Assembly (NCBI GenBank): GCA_014860225.1
Contig: JACZKE010000004.1
Location: 1-58,363 of the forward strand
Reading direction: 5' to 3'
DNA: 58,363 bases
Source of the DNA: Desulfuromonadales bacterium
Lineage (GTDB): Bacteria > Desulfobacterota > Desulfuromonadia > Desulfuromonadales > BM103
In this document: positions 34,963-44,030 of the stretch, piece by piece
Layout of the letters: every line of letters begins with the position of its first letter
Numbering within the stretch: position 1 is the stretch's first letter
The notes under the pieces: model-generated
The model's input: the letters and a program-made list of their open reading frames with translations, nothing else
What the model was told of the DNA's origin: nothing
The model's database searches: none
Position numbers and translations under genes: made by a program

Positions 34963-35726
34963 TACCGCTTCTCCCTATGTATAGCAAAAGGCCCCCAAGC
35001 CTGATCGATAGACATGACCTCAAGACTGTTGATATTCACATGAGCAGGCCGGTTGACTACCCAGGTCACTGTCTCGGCAACATCGGTAGCGGTCAAGGGC
35101 TCAGTGCCGGCGTAAACCTGGGCCGCCTTGCCTTCGTCCCCCTTGAAACGTACGTTGGAAAATTCAGTTTCCGCCATGCCGGGCTGAATGCAGCTCACCC
35201 TCACCCGTGTGCCGAGCAGATCAGCACGCAGGTTGCGAGAGAATTGTGAAACGAAGGCTTTGGTGCCGCCGTAGACATTGCCGCCGGGATAGGGCCAGGA
35301 GGCCGCCGTGGAGCTGATGTTGACAATGTGGCCCCGATTGCGCTCCACCATGCCCGGCAGAATGGCCCGAGTGCAGTACATAAGCCCCTTGATATTGGTA
35401 TCGACCATTATATCCCAGTCTTCAATGGCAACCTGGTGAGCCGGCTCAAGACCAAGGGCTAGCCCGGCATTATTGACCAGCACATCAATTTTGCGAAAAT
35501 CTGCGGGCAGAGACGCGACAGCGGATTCGACTGCTTCGTGATCGCGCACATCAAGTTGCATAATGTGAACCGCGGCTTCCCCCGCGAGTTCGTCACGTAT
35601 TTTTCTTAATTTCTCTTCGCGGCGGGCCGTAAGAATCAAGCGGTTGCCTTCTGCTGCAAAAGCGCGGGCACAGGCTTCACCAAAGCCTGCTGACGCCCCT
35701 GTGATAAAAATAGTTTTTACAGACAT
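34962..35726 (-). CDS. Short-chain dehydrogenase/reductase (YdfG-like)
   Basis: A 254-residue classical SDR. The cofactor-binding motif is FITGASAGFGEACARAF (Rossmann TGxxxGxG). The NNAG motif is VLVNNAGLALG and the catalytic triad is Ser in NISSTAASW with Tyr/Lys in YGGTKAF. It resembles YdfG-type 3-hydroxy acid / malonic semialdehyde NADP dehydrogenases; the real substrate is unknown. AAAGGTG lies 5 nt before the ATG, inside the end of the upstream selenoprotein gene. The two genes are 2 nt apart and so are co-translated. Confidence 0.92.
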   Translation of the reverse strand: MSVKTIFITGASAGFGEACARAFAAEGNRLILTARREEKLRKIRDELAGEAAVHIMQLDVRDHEAVESAVASLPADFRKIDVLVNNAGLALGLEPAHQVAIEDWDIMVDTNIKGLMYCTRAILPGMVERNRGHIVNISSTAASWPYPGGNVYGGTKAFVSQFSRNLRADLLGTRVRVSCIQPGMAETEFSNVRFKGDEGKAAQVYAGTEPLTATDVAETVTWVVNRPAHVNINSLEVMSIDQAWGPFAIHREKR

Positions 35727-35728
35727 GA

Positions 35729-35956
35729 CTACACCTTTCTGTTTGCTATTTGTTTCAATAGCAGCATTTCATCAGGGAAGGTTCCGGTAGTTTTTTTTGA
35801 GTAGACAAGCTCATCATCAACCACCACTTCAAAAACTCCACCGCTCGATTTGATCAATTTCACTTCAGCGTCACAATGTTTCTTTAAAATGGCTGCCAGA
35901 CTGACAGCTCGGACTTCATAGCCTCACATGCCACAATATTCGATGCTCGCCTTCAT
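35729..35956 (-). CDS. SelW/Rdx-family selenoprotein with in-frame TGA (Sec11)
   Basis: ATG at 35956 with GGGAG 7 nt upstream, TAG stop at 35731-35729, 75 residues if TGA at 35926-35924 is read as selenocysteine. The product reads IEYCGM-U-GYEVRAVSL, giving the Rdx/SelW CxxU redox motif (Cys8, Sec11). The conserved GGVFEVVVDDELVYSKK and TGTFPDE follow, the normal SelW-like thioredoxin fold to the C-terminus. Coding similarity continues on both sides of the TGA and a SECIS-like hairpin follows it, so this is a selenoprotein, not a pseudogene. The operon is 35961 gene - selenoprotein - SDR. Its substrate is unknown; relatives are thought to act in thiol redox. Confidence 0.88.
35892..35908 (-). 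promoter_or_regulatory. SECIS-like hairpin for the UGA at 35924
   Basis: On the minus strand, 15 nt after the TGA, GCTGTCA GTC TGGCAGC forms a 7-bp stem. Its apical CAGTCUG resembles the GCAGGUCUGC loop of the E. coli fdhF SECIS that SelB binds. The loop and spacing fit a bacterial SECIS by eye. Confidence 0.65.
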
Positions 35957-35960
35957 TACT

Positions 35961-36242
35961 TTACTCCCGGGAAGAGTCAGGGCTTTCCTTCAACTTTTCT
36001 TCAAACCGGCAGATGGTTCCCTCAAGGATTAAATTATTCACCCCCATGCCGATATAACCGGTTTGACCGTATGTATCGTAAAGTCCCAGCTGTTCGATCA
36101 ATTCTTCAACCTCTTCTTGCAGGGGTTTTCCGTTCTGTAGTTGATCTGCAATTGCAAAGATGCGAACTGCCAGGTAATCAGGAAGATCGTCCTCCTGCTG
36201 AGCCCGTACTGTTGCCATGTTTAATCGAGTCAAAGAATCCAT
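35961..36242 (-). CDS. Conserved-looking hypothetical protein (93 aa)
   Basis: A 93-residue acidic protein, predicted mostly helical (QEDDLPDYLAVRIFAIADQL, EEVEELIEQLGLYD), with no signal peptide or membrane segment. I do not recognise it. I chose the ATG at 36242 with GAGG 9 nt upstream; a TTG at 36257 would add five residues. The stop TAA overlaps the ribosome binding site of the selenoprotein gene, so the two are an operon and may work together. Confidence 0.65.
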   Translation of the reverse strand: MDSLTRLNMATVRAQQEDDLPDYLAVRIFAIADQLQNGKPLQEEVEELIEQLGLYDTYGQTGYIGMGVNNLILEGTICRFEEKLKESPDSSRE

Positions 36243-36527
36243 AGAACCAATCCTCAATCGCCTTCTTCCGCGACTCTGTCTCCGGTTTATTGCAAGCGGA
36301 GATTTAGCAATAACAACGGAAACAAGTCTTTAAATGTATAACATGAAGAGACGCGCAAACCAAATATTGAGACGTGGGAATGGCTTGATTCATTGGGTTG
36401 TCCCTGAATTTTTGGATGTTATTGCATCAGCCTTTTGGTCTTCATGCCCTGGTTTCTACAACGAAACAGGTGTTCAGGTTATAATATCGTAAAGTTGCCG
36501 CCATGAATGGCCAGTAAAGGAGGGTTT

Positions 36528-36923
36528 ATGTCTGTAGCCTATCCACTCACAATCTTCTACGATGGTGCTTGCGGCGCCTGTTCTAAAGAAATGAGCTACT
36601 ATCGCTCAATCGCCGATCAGCGTGTTCAGTTCGTCAATATCGCAGCAGATGATTTCGACGCAGAATCTTTCGGCAAGACCATTGATGATTTTCAGAAGCA
36701 GCTGCATGCACGTGATGCAAACGGACAATACTTCGCTGGTGTAGAAGCGTTCCGTCAACTCTGGGATGCACTACCTTCTCCCATCTACCCGTTGCTCTCA
36801 ACGGTTATTGGTCTGCCAGGCATCAACCTTGCCGCTCGAACCGGCTACGCCGTTTTTGCCAGGTTCAGGCATTTGCTGCCGTCCAGCCACTCTCCCAGCT
36901 GCCCGCTCGACAAAGATCAGTAG
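36528..36923 (+). CDS. DCC-family thiol-disulfide oxidoreductase-like protein (DUF393)
   Basis: A 131-residue protein with the DCC signature FYDGACGACSKEM near the N-terminus (DGxCxxC). A redox role is presumed. I chose the ATG at 36528 with AAAGGAGGG 6 nt upstream. The C-terminus ends LLPSSHSPSCPLDKDQ. It is divergent from the hypothetical-SelW-SDR operon across 285 bp, so two redox-type genes share this regulatory region. Confidence 0.85.
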   Translation: MSVAYPLTIFYDGACGACSKEMSYYRSIADQRVQFVNIAADDFDAESFGKTIDDFQKQLHARDANGQYFAGVEAFRQLWDALPSPIYPLLSTVIGLPGINLAARTGYAVFARFRHLLPSSHSPSCPLDKDQ

Positions 36924-37098
36924 CAAAGGTTCTTTTTGATTTGAGCACCTTTGAGGACCATGATGTTTCCCTGGTTGATACGGGCAAGGTGAGAACCTGG
37001 AAAAGAGTATGGGACGACAGACCCGCCTGCCCGGTCTGACCTGGTCTGGTTGGCAAAGCGTCGGTGAGATCAAAGCGACAAGGAGGTGATCAGCCGAA

Positions 37099-39387
37099 TC
37101 AGCTGTTCCCCAGGATTTGACCTAAAACATCTGACAATTTTCTTGGGCTGTACGGCTTTGAAGCAACGCCTTTGAAACCGTAGTCAGCGTAGCTTGCCAT
37201 CACCGGGTCATCGGCATAACCGCTGGAAACGATGATCTTAGCCTCCGGATCCATCTGCAGAATCTCTTTCGCAGTTTTCTGCCCGCCCATTCCCCCGGGG
37301 ATGGTCAGGTCCAGAATGACAACAGCGAAGGACTCTCTGTTATCCATGGCCTGCCGATACAGTTCTATCGCCTGTCGGCCCTCGGCCGCTGTTTCGACCG
37401 CAAAGCCTAATTCTTTCAACAGATCCCGAAGCAGGCTGCGGATCATCTCTTCATCATCCATGACCAGAACTCTGAAGGTCTGCTGCAGTGACGATGAAGT
37501 GGCTAAAGATTGCCTGGATGATGTCTCCGTTAATGCAGTAGCGGGCAAATAGAGGGTAAATGTCGTTCCTTCACCGGGTGGGGATGTGACACTTATATGT
37601 CCCTTGTGTTTATTGATAATGGAATAGGTTGTTGCCAGGCCGAGGCCGGAGCCCGTCTGTTTGGTAGTGAAATAAAGATCGAATAACCTGTCCAGGTGTT
37701 CTGGAGCGATGCCGGTACCCTCATCGGTCACGGTAATGCGCAGATATTTCCCCCGATCGAGGCCACGTATCACGTTGACGGCAACCTCTGTATTCTCCAT
37801 GGTGACATACAGATGCCCGCCGTCGGGCATGGCCTGCCTGGCATTGGTTGTCAGGGTTGCGAACACCTGCTTTATCTGCCCCTGATCTACCTTGGCCATC
37901 CACAGGTTGTCTGCCAGACTAATCACCGGCTTTACATTGCTGCCGGACAGGTTGAAATTGACAACGTCTTCGACCAGGTCCCCCAGACTCAAACTTTCCA
38001 TAACCGGCGCTCCACCCTTGGCAAAGGTCAGCAACTGATTGGTAAGGAAGGTTGCCTTGCCCATCGATTTTTCCGCAACTTCGAGAAAACGGAATCCAGG
38101 ATGATCGCTGGCAAGCTTCATTTTGGCAAGGGCAACATTTCCGTACAATCCGGTCAGGATGTTGTTGAAATCATGGGCAATGCCTCCGGCCAGCGTACCG
38201 AGACTTTCCAGTTTCTCCAGCTTTTGATGCTCTGCTTCGACCCGCTTACGTTCGGTGATGTCGCGAAATTCTACCAGCCGCGCTTCATGTCCTTTATAGG
38301 TGACTTTTTTCCCTCTTATCGCCAGGGGGTAAACGGAACCATCCTTGCGCGCGCCCACAACTTCATACTGTTGGTCATAACTTTTCTTTATATATTTCTT
38401 CACCAGATCATGAAAATCAGGCGCAATAAGCTTGAGTCCATCGAAGCCGACCAGTTCATCATGGCTAAAGCCTGTTATATCGGTCAATCTCTGGTTACAA
38501 TCCATAATCAGGCCCTTAACATATATGAAGACACCGCCAAAAGAGGCTTCATTAAGCACCTTGAAGCGCTCCTCACTTTCTTTCAGCAGCCTCTGGCTGG
38601 TCTCATATTCTTTGATTTGAATCCGTAACAACTCTTGAGTCCTCTCAATTTCCGAAATATCACGAAGGGATCCTATGAGCTTCACAGGTATATCCTGACT
38701 GTCTCTCACCAACATGACAGTTATCAGGCAGAGATGTTGCAAACCAGTTTTATCTTTTAGATGAATTTTATGATCTTTAACCCTTTCCTTTTCCAAAACC
38801 AGTTTTAAAAGATCATCGCGTTCTTTTGTGTCCGCATAAATGTCAAGAATCGATTTCCCGATTAACTCTTTCCTCGTATAATGAGTAAGTGATTCGATTG
38901 AAGAGCTGAATTCTAAAATAGTTCCGTTTAGACTTGTTTCATAATAGACCTCTTGCAGATGATCAAATATTTTCTTATATTTTTCTTTACTTTCCAGCAA
39001 GTTCTTCTCGGCCCACTTGCGCTTAGATATGTCGCGCCAGACAGTGTGCAATTGCACGTCGTCTTCGGATTCAATCGCCGTAAGAGAAACCTCCACCGGA
39101 ATAATTGACCCGTTTTTCCTGAGATGGTCCCACTCGAACCGATGGCTTCCCTTGTCTCTTGCCATCTGCATCATCTCGACAGCCTTATCGAAGGATGAGC
39201 GACCGTCCGACTGAAATTCCGGAGACAGCATGAAAGGAGGCATATTTATGAGTTGTTCTTTCTCGTCATAGTTGAGCATAGTCACTGCGGCAGAATTGCA
39301 GTCCACGAACTCACCGTTTTTGATGATGAGCATTGCATCAGCCGAATTTTCGAAAAAAACCCGATATTTTGTCTCGTCTTTACGCAA
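37099..39387 (-). CDS. Cytosolic PAS-PAS-PAS hybrid histidine kinase
   Basis: A 762-residue soluble hybrid kinase with no membrane segment. PAS domains lie at about 5-120, 135-250 and 275-385 (each ending DISKR, DISE, DITER). The HisKA H-box is LAGGIAHDFNN (His405), the N-box LTTNARQAMPDGG (about 512-524) and the G-boxes GTGIAPEH and TGSGLGLATTYSI. The C-terminal receiver has its phospho-acceptor Asp693 in ILDLTIPGGM. The start is TTG at 39387 with GAGG 8 nt upstream. It follows the 42078-39571 kinase by 183 nt. No DNA-binding response regulator is adjacent, so output is likely by phosphotransfer to a distant protein. Confidence 0.9.
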   Translation of the reverse strand: MRKDETKYRVFFENSADAMLIIKNGEFVDCNSAAVTMLNYDEKEQLINMPPFMLSPEFQSDGRSSFDKAVEMMQMARDKGSHRFEWDHLRKNGSIIPVEVSLTAIESEDDVQLHTVWRDISKRKWAEKNLLESKEKYKKIFDHLQEVYYETSLNGTILEFSSSIESLTHYTRKELIGKSILDIYADTKERDDLLKLVLEKERVKDHKIHLKDKTGLQHLCLITVMLVRDSQDIPVKLIGSLRDISEIERTQELLRIQIKEYETSQRLLKESEERFKVLNEASFGGVFIYVKGLIMDCNQRLTDITGFSHDELVGFDGLKLIAPDFHDLVKKYIKKSYDQQYEVVGARKDGSVYPLAIRGKKVTYKGHEARLVEFRDITERKRVEAEHQKLEKLESLGTLAGGIAHDFNNILTGLYGNVALAKMKLASDHPGFRFLEVAEKSMGKATFLTNQLLTFAKGGAPVMESLSLGDLVEDVVNFNLSGSNVKPVISLADNLWMAKVDQGQIKQVFATLTTNARQAMPDGGHLYVTMENTEVAVNVIRGLDRGKYLRITVTDEGTGIAPEHLDRLFDLYFTTKQTGSGLGLATTYSIINKHKGHISVTSPPGEGTTFTLYLPATALTETSSRQSLATSSSLQQTFRVLVMDDEEMIRSLLRDLLKELGFAVETAAEGRQAIELYRQAMDNRESFAVVILDLTIPGGMGGQKTAKEILQMDPEAKIIVSSGYADDPVMASYADYGFKGVASKPYSPRKLSDVLGQILGNS

Positions 39388-39570
39388 TGGTCATACCTCG
39401 GATGGGCGATCGAATAATCTCAACTTGGCAGGAACAAATAAAAACAGGTCGGATATTGAAAAAAACGGCCTGCGTGAGAGGAACTCAGGATGTGAATACA
39501 ATTATAATCCTATGGAAAACAGCTGGACTGGTCAATAAAATAACCTGGAAGAGTATCATACTCCTTCACT

Positions 39571-42078
39571 TCAATTCTCCAGAGCTGCCCTGACCTCATT
39601 AGCAAGGGCAGTGATTGAAAACGGTTTCTGGATAAAGCATACACCTTCGTCCAATACTCCGTTGTGGGCGATCACGTTGGCTGTATAACCGGACATGAAC
39701 AAGCGCTTGAGGTCCGGGTAAAGGGATTGCAGGCGTTGCGACAGAACCAGTCCATTCATCTCTGGCATGACTACATCGGTCATCAGCAGGTGAATGTAGC
39801 CTATATTTTTTTGGGCCAAACTGAGAGCCTCGTCAGGACCACCCGCGGCCAACACCCTGTAGCCCAGCATTTCCAGCATGGCCTTGTTCAGATCCAGGAG
39901 TTCAGGCTGGTCCTCCACCAGGAGTATGGTTTCATGACCGCGGGGTTGCTCTCCCGGCAGGGTGTCGATTTTAAGCGGATGCTGCCGACCGTGATGTCGA
40001 GGCAGGTAGATCTTGAAGGTGGTACCTAGCCCGGGTTCACTGTAAAAGTTGATGAAACCAAGATTCTGTTTGACGATTCCATAGACAGTCGCCAGTCCCA
40101 AACCGGTGCCTATACCTGTCGCCTTGGTGGTAAAGAAGGGTTCGAAAATTTTGTCCTGGGTCTTTTTGTCCATTCCACAACCGTTGTCGCTGACGGCCAG
40201 AAGCACATATTCACCGGGAACAGCCCCCAAATGGCTGGAACTATAGGCGTCGTCGAGGATGACGTTCGCCGTCTCGATAGTGACTTTGCCCACGTCGATG
40301 ATTGCGTCCCGCGCATTGACGCAAAGATTCACCAGGATTTGGTCAATCTGAGTGGGATCCATTTTGATCGCCCACAGCACTGCATCCGGCTTCCAAATCA
40401 AATCAATATCCTCACCGATGAGTCGCGTTAACATCTTGAGCATTCCTTCCACGGTCTCATTCAGGTCGAGCACCTTCGGTGCGATGGTCTGTTTGCGGGC
40501 AAAGGCCAGCAGTTGGCGTGTGAGGGCGGCGGAGTGCTCGGCAGCTTTATGGATTTCGAGGAGGTCTTGATAGTATGGCTGGGCTGGATTCATATGCAGG
40601 AGCATCAGCTCTGCACGGCCAAGGATCACGCCCAGCATGTTATTGAAATCATGTGCTACGCCGCCGGCCAGTTGTCCGACCGATTCGATTTTCTGGGACT
40701 GGTGAAATTGTCTTTCAAGCTTGCCCCGTTCTTCTTCGGAACGCTTCATTTCGGTGATATCTCTTGCTGTACCGGCAAAACCAATGATTGTACCGTCTTC
40801 ACCATACTCTGCACGGGTCGACCACGCCATCAGATGTTCACGATTATCGGTGCTGACCAGGCGGTTTTCAAGGGTGAAGACTTCTTCTCTACCCTTCATC
40901 CAACCATTGAAAGCCTTTATCGTCGCTTCTCGATCCTCAGGGTGGATAAAATCAAATGCCAGGCGGCCAACGCAATCTTTTGGTGACAATCCAAAAATCT
41001 TATTTGCCGCATGATTCACGAATGTAAAACGTCCCATTGTATCGACCCTGGTGATGAGGTCCGGCGTCCCCTCCACCAGATCGTGATATTGTTTTCGGCT
41101 TTCCTGCAATTTACGTTCTATTTGATTGCGCTCGGTGATATCCCGTATAAATGCCACGTATTGTCCACCCTCAAAGGCTAGGGGTTGGATGCTGATTTCA
41201 ACGTCAAAGGCAGTTCCGTCCTTGCGCCGATGTCGAGACTCAAGCCGATACGTTTTCTGTTTAATTGCCTTCAGAATGCAGGCAATTTTGTCTTCGGCTT
41301 TCGGAACGTCTTCCAGGTCGGAAATATGCATTCTCAGCAACTCTTCTCTGCTGTAACCACTCATGCGGCAATAGGCCTCATTCACCTCGATCAACTGCCC
41401 TTGCCTGTCCATCCGCCAGATTCCGTCCATGGCCGTTTGCAGGATGGTCCGGTGCAGTTCCTCACTTGCGATCAAATCTTTTTCATGCCGATATCTCTTC
41501 TGTTGTCTGACCAGCAGGTTCCCCAATAGTGCAGTACATGATGGATAAATGATGATGACAGGCAAGACCAGTGACCTGATCGTTCTTTGCATAATTTCCT
41601 GTGGCAGCAGAAACATGCACAGGATCATGACGATATGCACAATCACACCGAACAGATACAATTCAAACAGCGACAGCTCTTTTGACTCACGGCAACGGTA
41701 GTGTCTCCAGGCCAGGCCGATCAAACCAGACGACATAATGGTAGCAATTCCAGCGAATACTCCCGCGCCTCCAAGATTAAGTCGATAGGCGAGCGCGATT
41801 ATCATAGCCGTAAGCGTTGGAATAATGCCGAAAAAGAGGCCCGTCAGGCCAAGCAGGATGGTACGGGTATCAAAGATGATGCCTGAAGTCCATTTGGCCG
41901 GGACCATCATCAGGAGAATGGACACCATACCGATGATGATTCCAAAGCGTATCTGGTTTGTGGGGGGACTGGCCACTCGCTTGCTACGAAAAAAAACATC
42001 ATAGATCAGGCCCAGCGAAAGCAGCATCGCTGCATTACAGACAAGACTGAGAAACAAATCATTACTCATGATGTGCAT
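39571..42078 (-). CDS. Membrane hybrid histidine kinase with LytS-type 5TM sensor
   Basis: An 835-residue hybrid kinase. Residues 1-190 form a 5TMR-LYT-like sensor ([43 protein letters not shown]). PAS domains follow at about 205-320 and 330-445. The H-box is [11 protein letters not shown] (His476), the N-box LCVNARDAI (about 584-592) and the G-boxes [10 protein letters not shown] and [12 protein letters not shown]. The receiver has Asp768 in [11 protein letters not shown]. 5TMR-LYT domains in LytS-type kinases respond to cell-wall or membrane signals. The start is the first ATG; a second in frame three codons later is equally possible. A short repeat motif lies just upstream at 42092-42108. 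Confidence 0.9.
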   Translation of the reverse strand: MHIMSNDLFLSLVCNAAMLLSLGLIYDVFFRSKRVASPPTNQIRFGIIIGMVSILLMMVPAKWTSGIIFDTRTILLGLTGLFFGIIPTLTAMIIALAYRLNLGGAGVFAGIATIMSSGLIGLAWRHYRCRESKELSLFELYLFGVIVHIVMILCMFLLPQEIMQRTIRSLVLPVIIIYPSCTALLGNLLVRQQKRYRHEKDLIASEELHRTILQTAMDGIWRMDRQGQLIEVNEAYCRMSGYSREELLRMHISDLEDVPKAEDKIACILKAIKQKTYRLESRHRRKDGTAFDVEISIQPLAFEGGQYVAFIRDITERNQIERKLQESRKQYHDLVEGTPDLITRVDTMGRFTFVNHAANKIFGLSPKDCVGRLAFDFIHPEDREATIKAFNGWMKGREEVFTLENRLVSTDNREHLMAWSTRAEYGEDGTIIGFAGTARDITEMKRSEEERGKLERQFHQSQKIESVGQLAGGVAHDFNNMLGVILGRAELMLLHMNPAQPYYQDLLEIHKAAEHSAALTRQLLAFARKQTIAPKVLDLNETVEGMLKMLTRLIGEDIDLIWKPDAVLWAIKMDPTQIDQILVNLCVNARDAIIDVGKVTIETANVILDDAYSSSHLGAVPGEYVLLAVSDNGCGMDKKTQDKIFEPFFTTKATGIGTGLGLATVYGIVKQNLGFINFYSEPGLGTTFKIYLPRHHGRQHPLKIDTLPGEQPRGHETILLVEDQPELLDLNKAMLEMLGYRVLAAGGPDEALSLAQKNIGYIHLLMTDVVMPEMNGLVLSQRLQSLYPDLKRLFMSGYTANVIAHNGVLDEGVCFIQKPFSITALANEVRAALEN

Positions 42079-42091
42079 TTATCCAGTGTTT

Positions 42092-42108
42092 ATCCGGAAA
42101 CTCCGGAT
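42092..42108. repeat. Short palindromic repeat ATCCGGAAACTCCGGAT
   Basis: A 17-bp motif upstream of the LytS-type kinase gene. Close copies occur at 2674-2688, 30632-30644 and 31926-31940; the middle two flank the R1 elements. Confidence 0.6.
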
Positions 42109-42411
42109 GGGCTCGATGCAGATTTTAATCTGAAACGAGAAATTTTCATCACTTAGGACATATAAAGTAGAGCAGGAATAAATCTACTCTATAATGAAAG
42201 GCAGGTAAAGGCTGACTCCTCCATGCGATGATATGCGATGACAAAATGACCAAAGCAACATTCTGTTGGCACCAGAATAAAGGTCAAAGAAAGTGCTGCG
42301 AAGGAACGAAATACAAAACTTTTACCTTCAATTTTCTTCTATGAGTGCATAATGACAACTGTGAGATTTAACATAAACCTTTTAAAACCCCAGGCGGTCT
42401 CGTACCGGAGA

Positions 42412-43074
42412 ATGAAGTTGCCCAAGCATACAGATACTCCCAACTACAGCATCAACGAAGAGATCGCCAACAGTATCACTCATGGCATCGGTTTGATCCT
42501 GGCCATCGTCGGCCTTGGTGTTCTGCTCTCATTTGCCGGTCGTCTTGGCAACGGCTGGCATGTGGTCAGCTGCATCGTCTTTGCAACAACGCTGATTCTG
42601 CAATACACGTTTTCAACGCTTTACCACAGCATTCAGCTACCGCGTGCCAAGCGTGTCATGCGTCTGCTTGATCACTCAGCGATCTTCCTCCTGATCGCCG
42701 GTACCTACACCCCATTCATGCTTGTCAACCTGCGCGGCGCATGGGGTTGGACGCTTTTTTGCGTCGTCTGGAGTCTGGCTTTGTTCGGCGTTCTCTTCCA
42801 GGTCTCCCTGTTGCGCCGTTGGCAAGGGATTTCTCTGGCACTCTATATCGGGATGGGCTGGGTCGTGGTGGTTGCTATCAAGCCGATGTTCGATGCGGTT
42901 GCACCTGGTGGATTACTACTGCTGCTGCTTGGCGGGTTGGCATACACCTCAGGTGTGGGCTTTTATCTATGGGAGAATCTGCGCTTCAACCATGCCATCT
43001 GGCACGGCTTTGTCCTGGCCGGTAGTATTCTGCACTTCTTTGCCGTGCTCTTTTATGTGATTCCTCTGGCCTGA
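42412..43074 (+). CDS. trhA: Hemolysin III family membrane protein (TrhA/YqfA-like)
   Basis: A seven-helix membrane protein of the PAQR/hemolysin III family. Conserved zinc-site residues are visible in FSTLYHSIQL, RLLDHSAIFLLIAGTYTPF and the C-terminal IWHGFVLAGSILHFF. The start is uncertain: ATG 42412 (220 aa, the usual family length) has GGAG only 1 nt away; TTG 42418 has GGAG 7 nt upstream; ATG 42352 gives 240 aa without a ribosome binding site. The family affects membrane fluidity homeostasis in E. coli. It is convergent with arginase; an R2 remnant lies between them. Confidence 0.85.
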   Translation: MKLPKHTDTPNYSINEEIANSITHGIGLILAIVGLGVLLSFAGRLGNGWHVVSCIVFATTLILQYTFSTLYHSIQLPRAKRVMRLLDHSAIFLLIAGTYTPFMLVNLRGAWGWTLFCVVWSLALFGVLFQVSLLRRWQGISLALYIGMGWVVVVAIKPMFDAVAPGGLLLLLLGGLAYTSGVGFYLWENLRFNHAIWHGFVLAGSILHFFAVLFYVIPLA

Positions 43075-43078
43075 CAAC

Positions 43079-43121
43079 CGAATTTGCGGCCGATTCATGA
43101 AGAGTCCGACATACTGTCTAG
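43079..43121. repeat. R2 repeat remnant forming the arginase stop codon
   Basis: Read on the minus strand, TAGACAGTATGTCGGACTCT followed by TCATGAATCGGCCGCAAATT is a decayed R2 end. Its first bases, TAG, are the arginase stop (43120-43118). It fills the gap between convergent trhA and arginase. Confidence 0.7.
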
Positions 43122-44008
43122 ATGATGCTCTTGCCAAACAGCGACATCGTCAGTTCCACCGCCGTCTGTGCCGTCTTGTTGCGGCTATCGAGGATCGGGT
43201 TGATTTCAACGATATCGAGGGAGCTCAATCGACCGGAATCGGCGACAATCTCCATGAGTAATTGAGCCTCCCTATAAGTCAGCCCACCCGGAACAAGGGT
43301 CCCGGCACCCGGTGAAACCTGAGGATCAAGAACATCTATATCCAGGCTGACATGCAGCCGCTCACGATGACCGAGTCTGGCCAGGGCATCACCAGCAATC
43401 GCACCCATCCCCCGCTCATCAACATCACGCATCGTATATACGGTCAAGCCACTCTCACGGAGATTTTTTCGTTCACCTGTGTCGAGATCGCGTACTCCGA
43501 CCAGAACCACATCCTCAGGTTGCAGAGTTGCATGCGGTCCACCGATTTCAACCAGTTCCGGATAACCGCGACCGAGAAGAAGCGCCAGGGCCATACCATG
43601 GATATTGCACGATGGAGAAGAATCACCGGTATGAAAATCACCGTGAGCGTCAATCCAGAGAACTCCAGACGGCTGCTGTTGAGTGACGCCGGCAATGGTG
43701 CCGACAGAGATCGAATGATCACCGCCGAGAAAGATCGGGATCCGTCCTTTGCCGACGGCCTTCTGCCCGGCCAGGCAAGCTGCCTCACAGACCTTGCGGA
43801 TAGATGGCAGGTAATGCGATTGACGTTCATGAGCAAGCGATTCACGGACAGGTACCGGCAGGTTTCCCGAATCATGCACTTCGTAGCCGAGTTCTTCCAG
43901 TCGCGCTGTCAGGCCTGCGTAACGCAAGGCTCCCGGTCCAAGGTCCACACCGCGACGCGACTGACCCAAATCAATCGGCACGCCGATAATCTGCACAACT
44001 TTCTTCAT
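43118..44008 (-). CDS. rocF: Arginase
   Basis: A 296-residue ureohydrolase that splits arginine to ornithine and urea. Metal-binding motifs are FLGGDHSIS (His), [11 protein letters not shown] (Asp-x-His-x-Asp; most arginases have DAHxDxNT, so His replaces Asn here) and [11 protein letters not shown]. The substrate-specificity helix [12 protein letters not shown] is also present. The C-terminus SLFGKSII is full length, although its stop codon is supplied by an R2 repeat. It follows the ornithine cyclodeaminase-like gene by 22 nt, so arginine carbon is probably channelled to proline. Confidence 0.95.
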   Translation of the reverse strand: MKKVVQIIGVPIDLGQSRRGVDLGPGALRYAGLTARLEELGYEVHDSGNLPVPVRESLAHERQSHYLPSIRKVCEAACLAGQKAVGKGRIPIFLGGDHSISVGTIAGVTQQQPSGVLWIDAHGDFHTGDSSPSCNIHGMALALLLGRGYPELVEIGGPHATLQPEDVVLVGVRDLDTGERKNLRESGLTVYTMRDVDERGMGAIAGDALARLGHRERLHVSLDIDVLDPQVSPGAGTLVPGGLTYREAQLLMEIVADSGRLSSLDIVEINPILDSRNKTAQTAVELTMSLFGKSII

Positions 44009-44030
44009 GGCATTACCCGGCAGGAGAAGC

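Noticed and set aside
35924-35926. TGA as evidence that the SelW-like gene is broken
   Set aside because: Family sequence, ribosome binding site, CxxU position and the downstream SECIS-like hairpin fit selenocysteine better than a nonsense mutation.
36924-37098. Protein-like frame after the DCC gene (VAKVLFDLSTFEDHD...)
   Set aside because: About 38 codons with no start codon or ribosome binding site; too short to support a gene or a named remnant.
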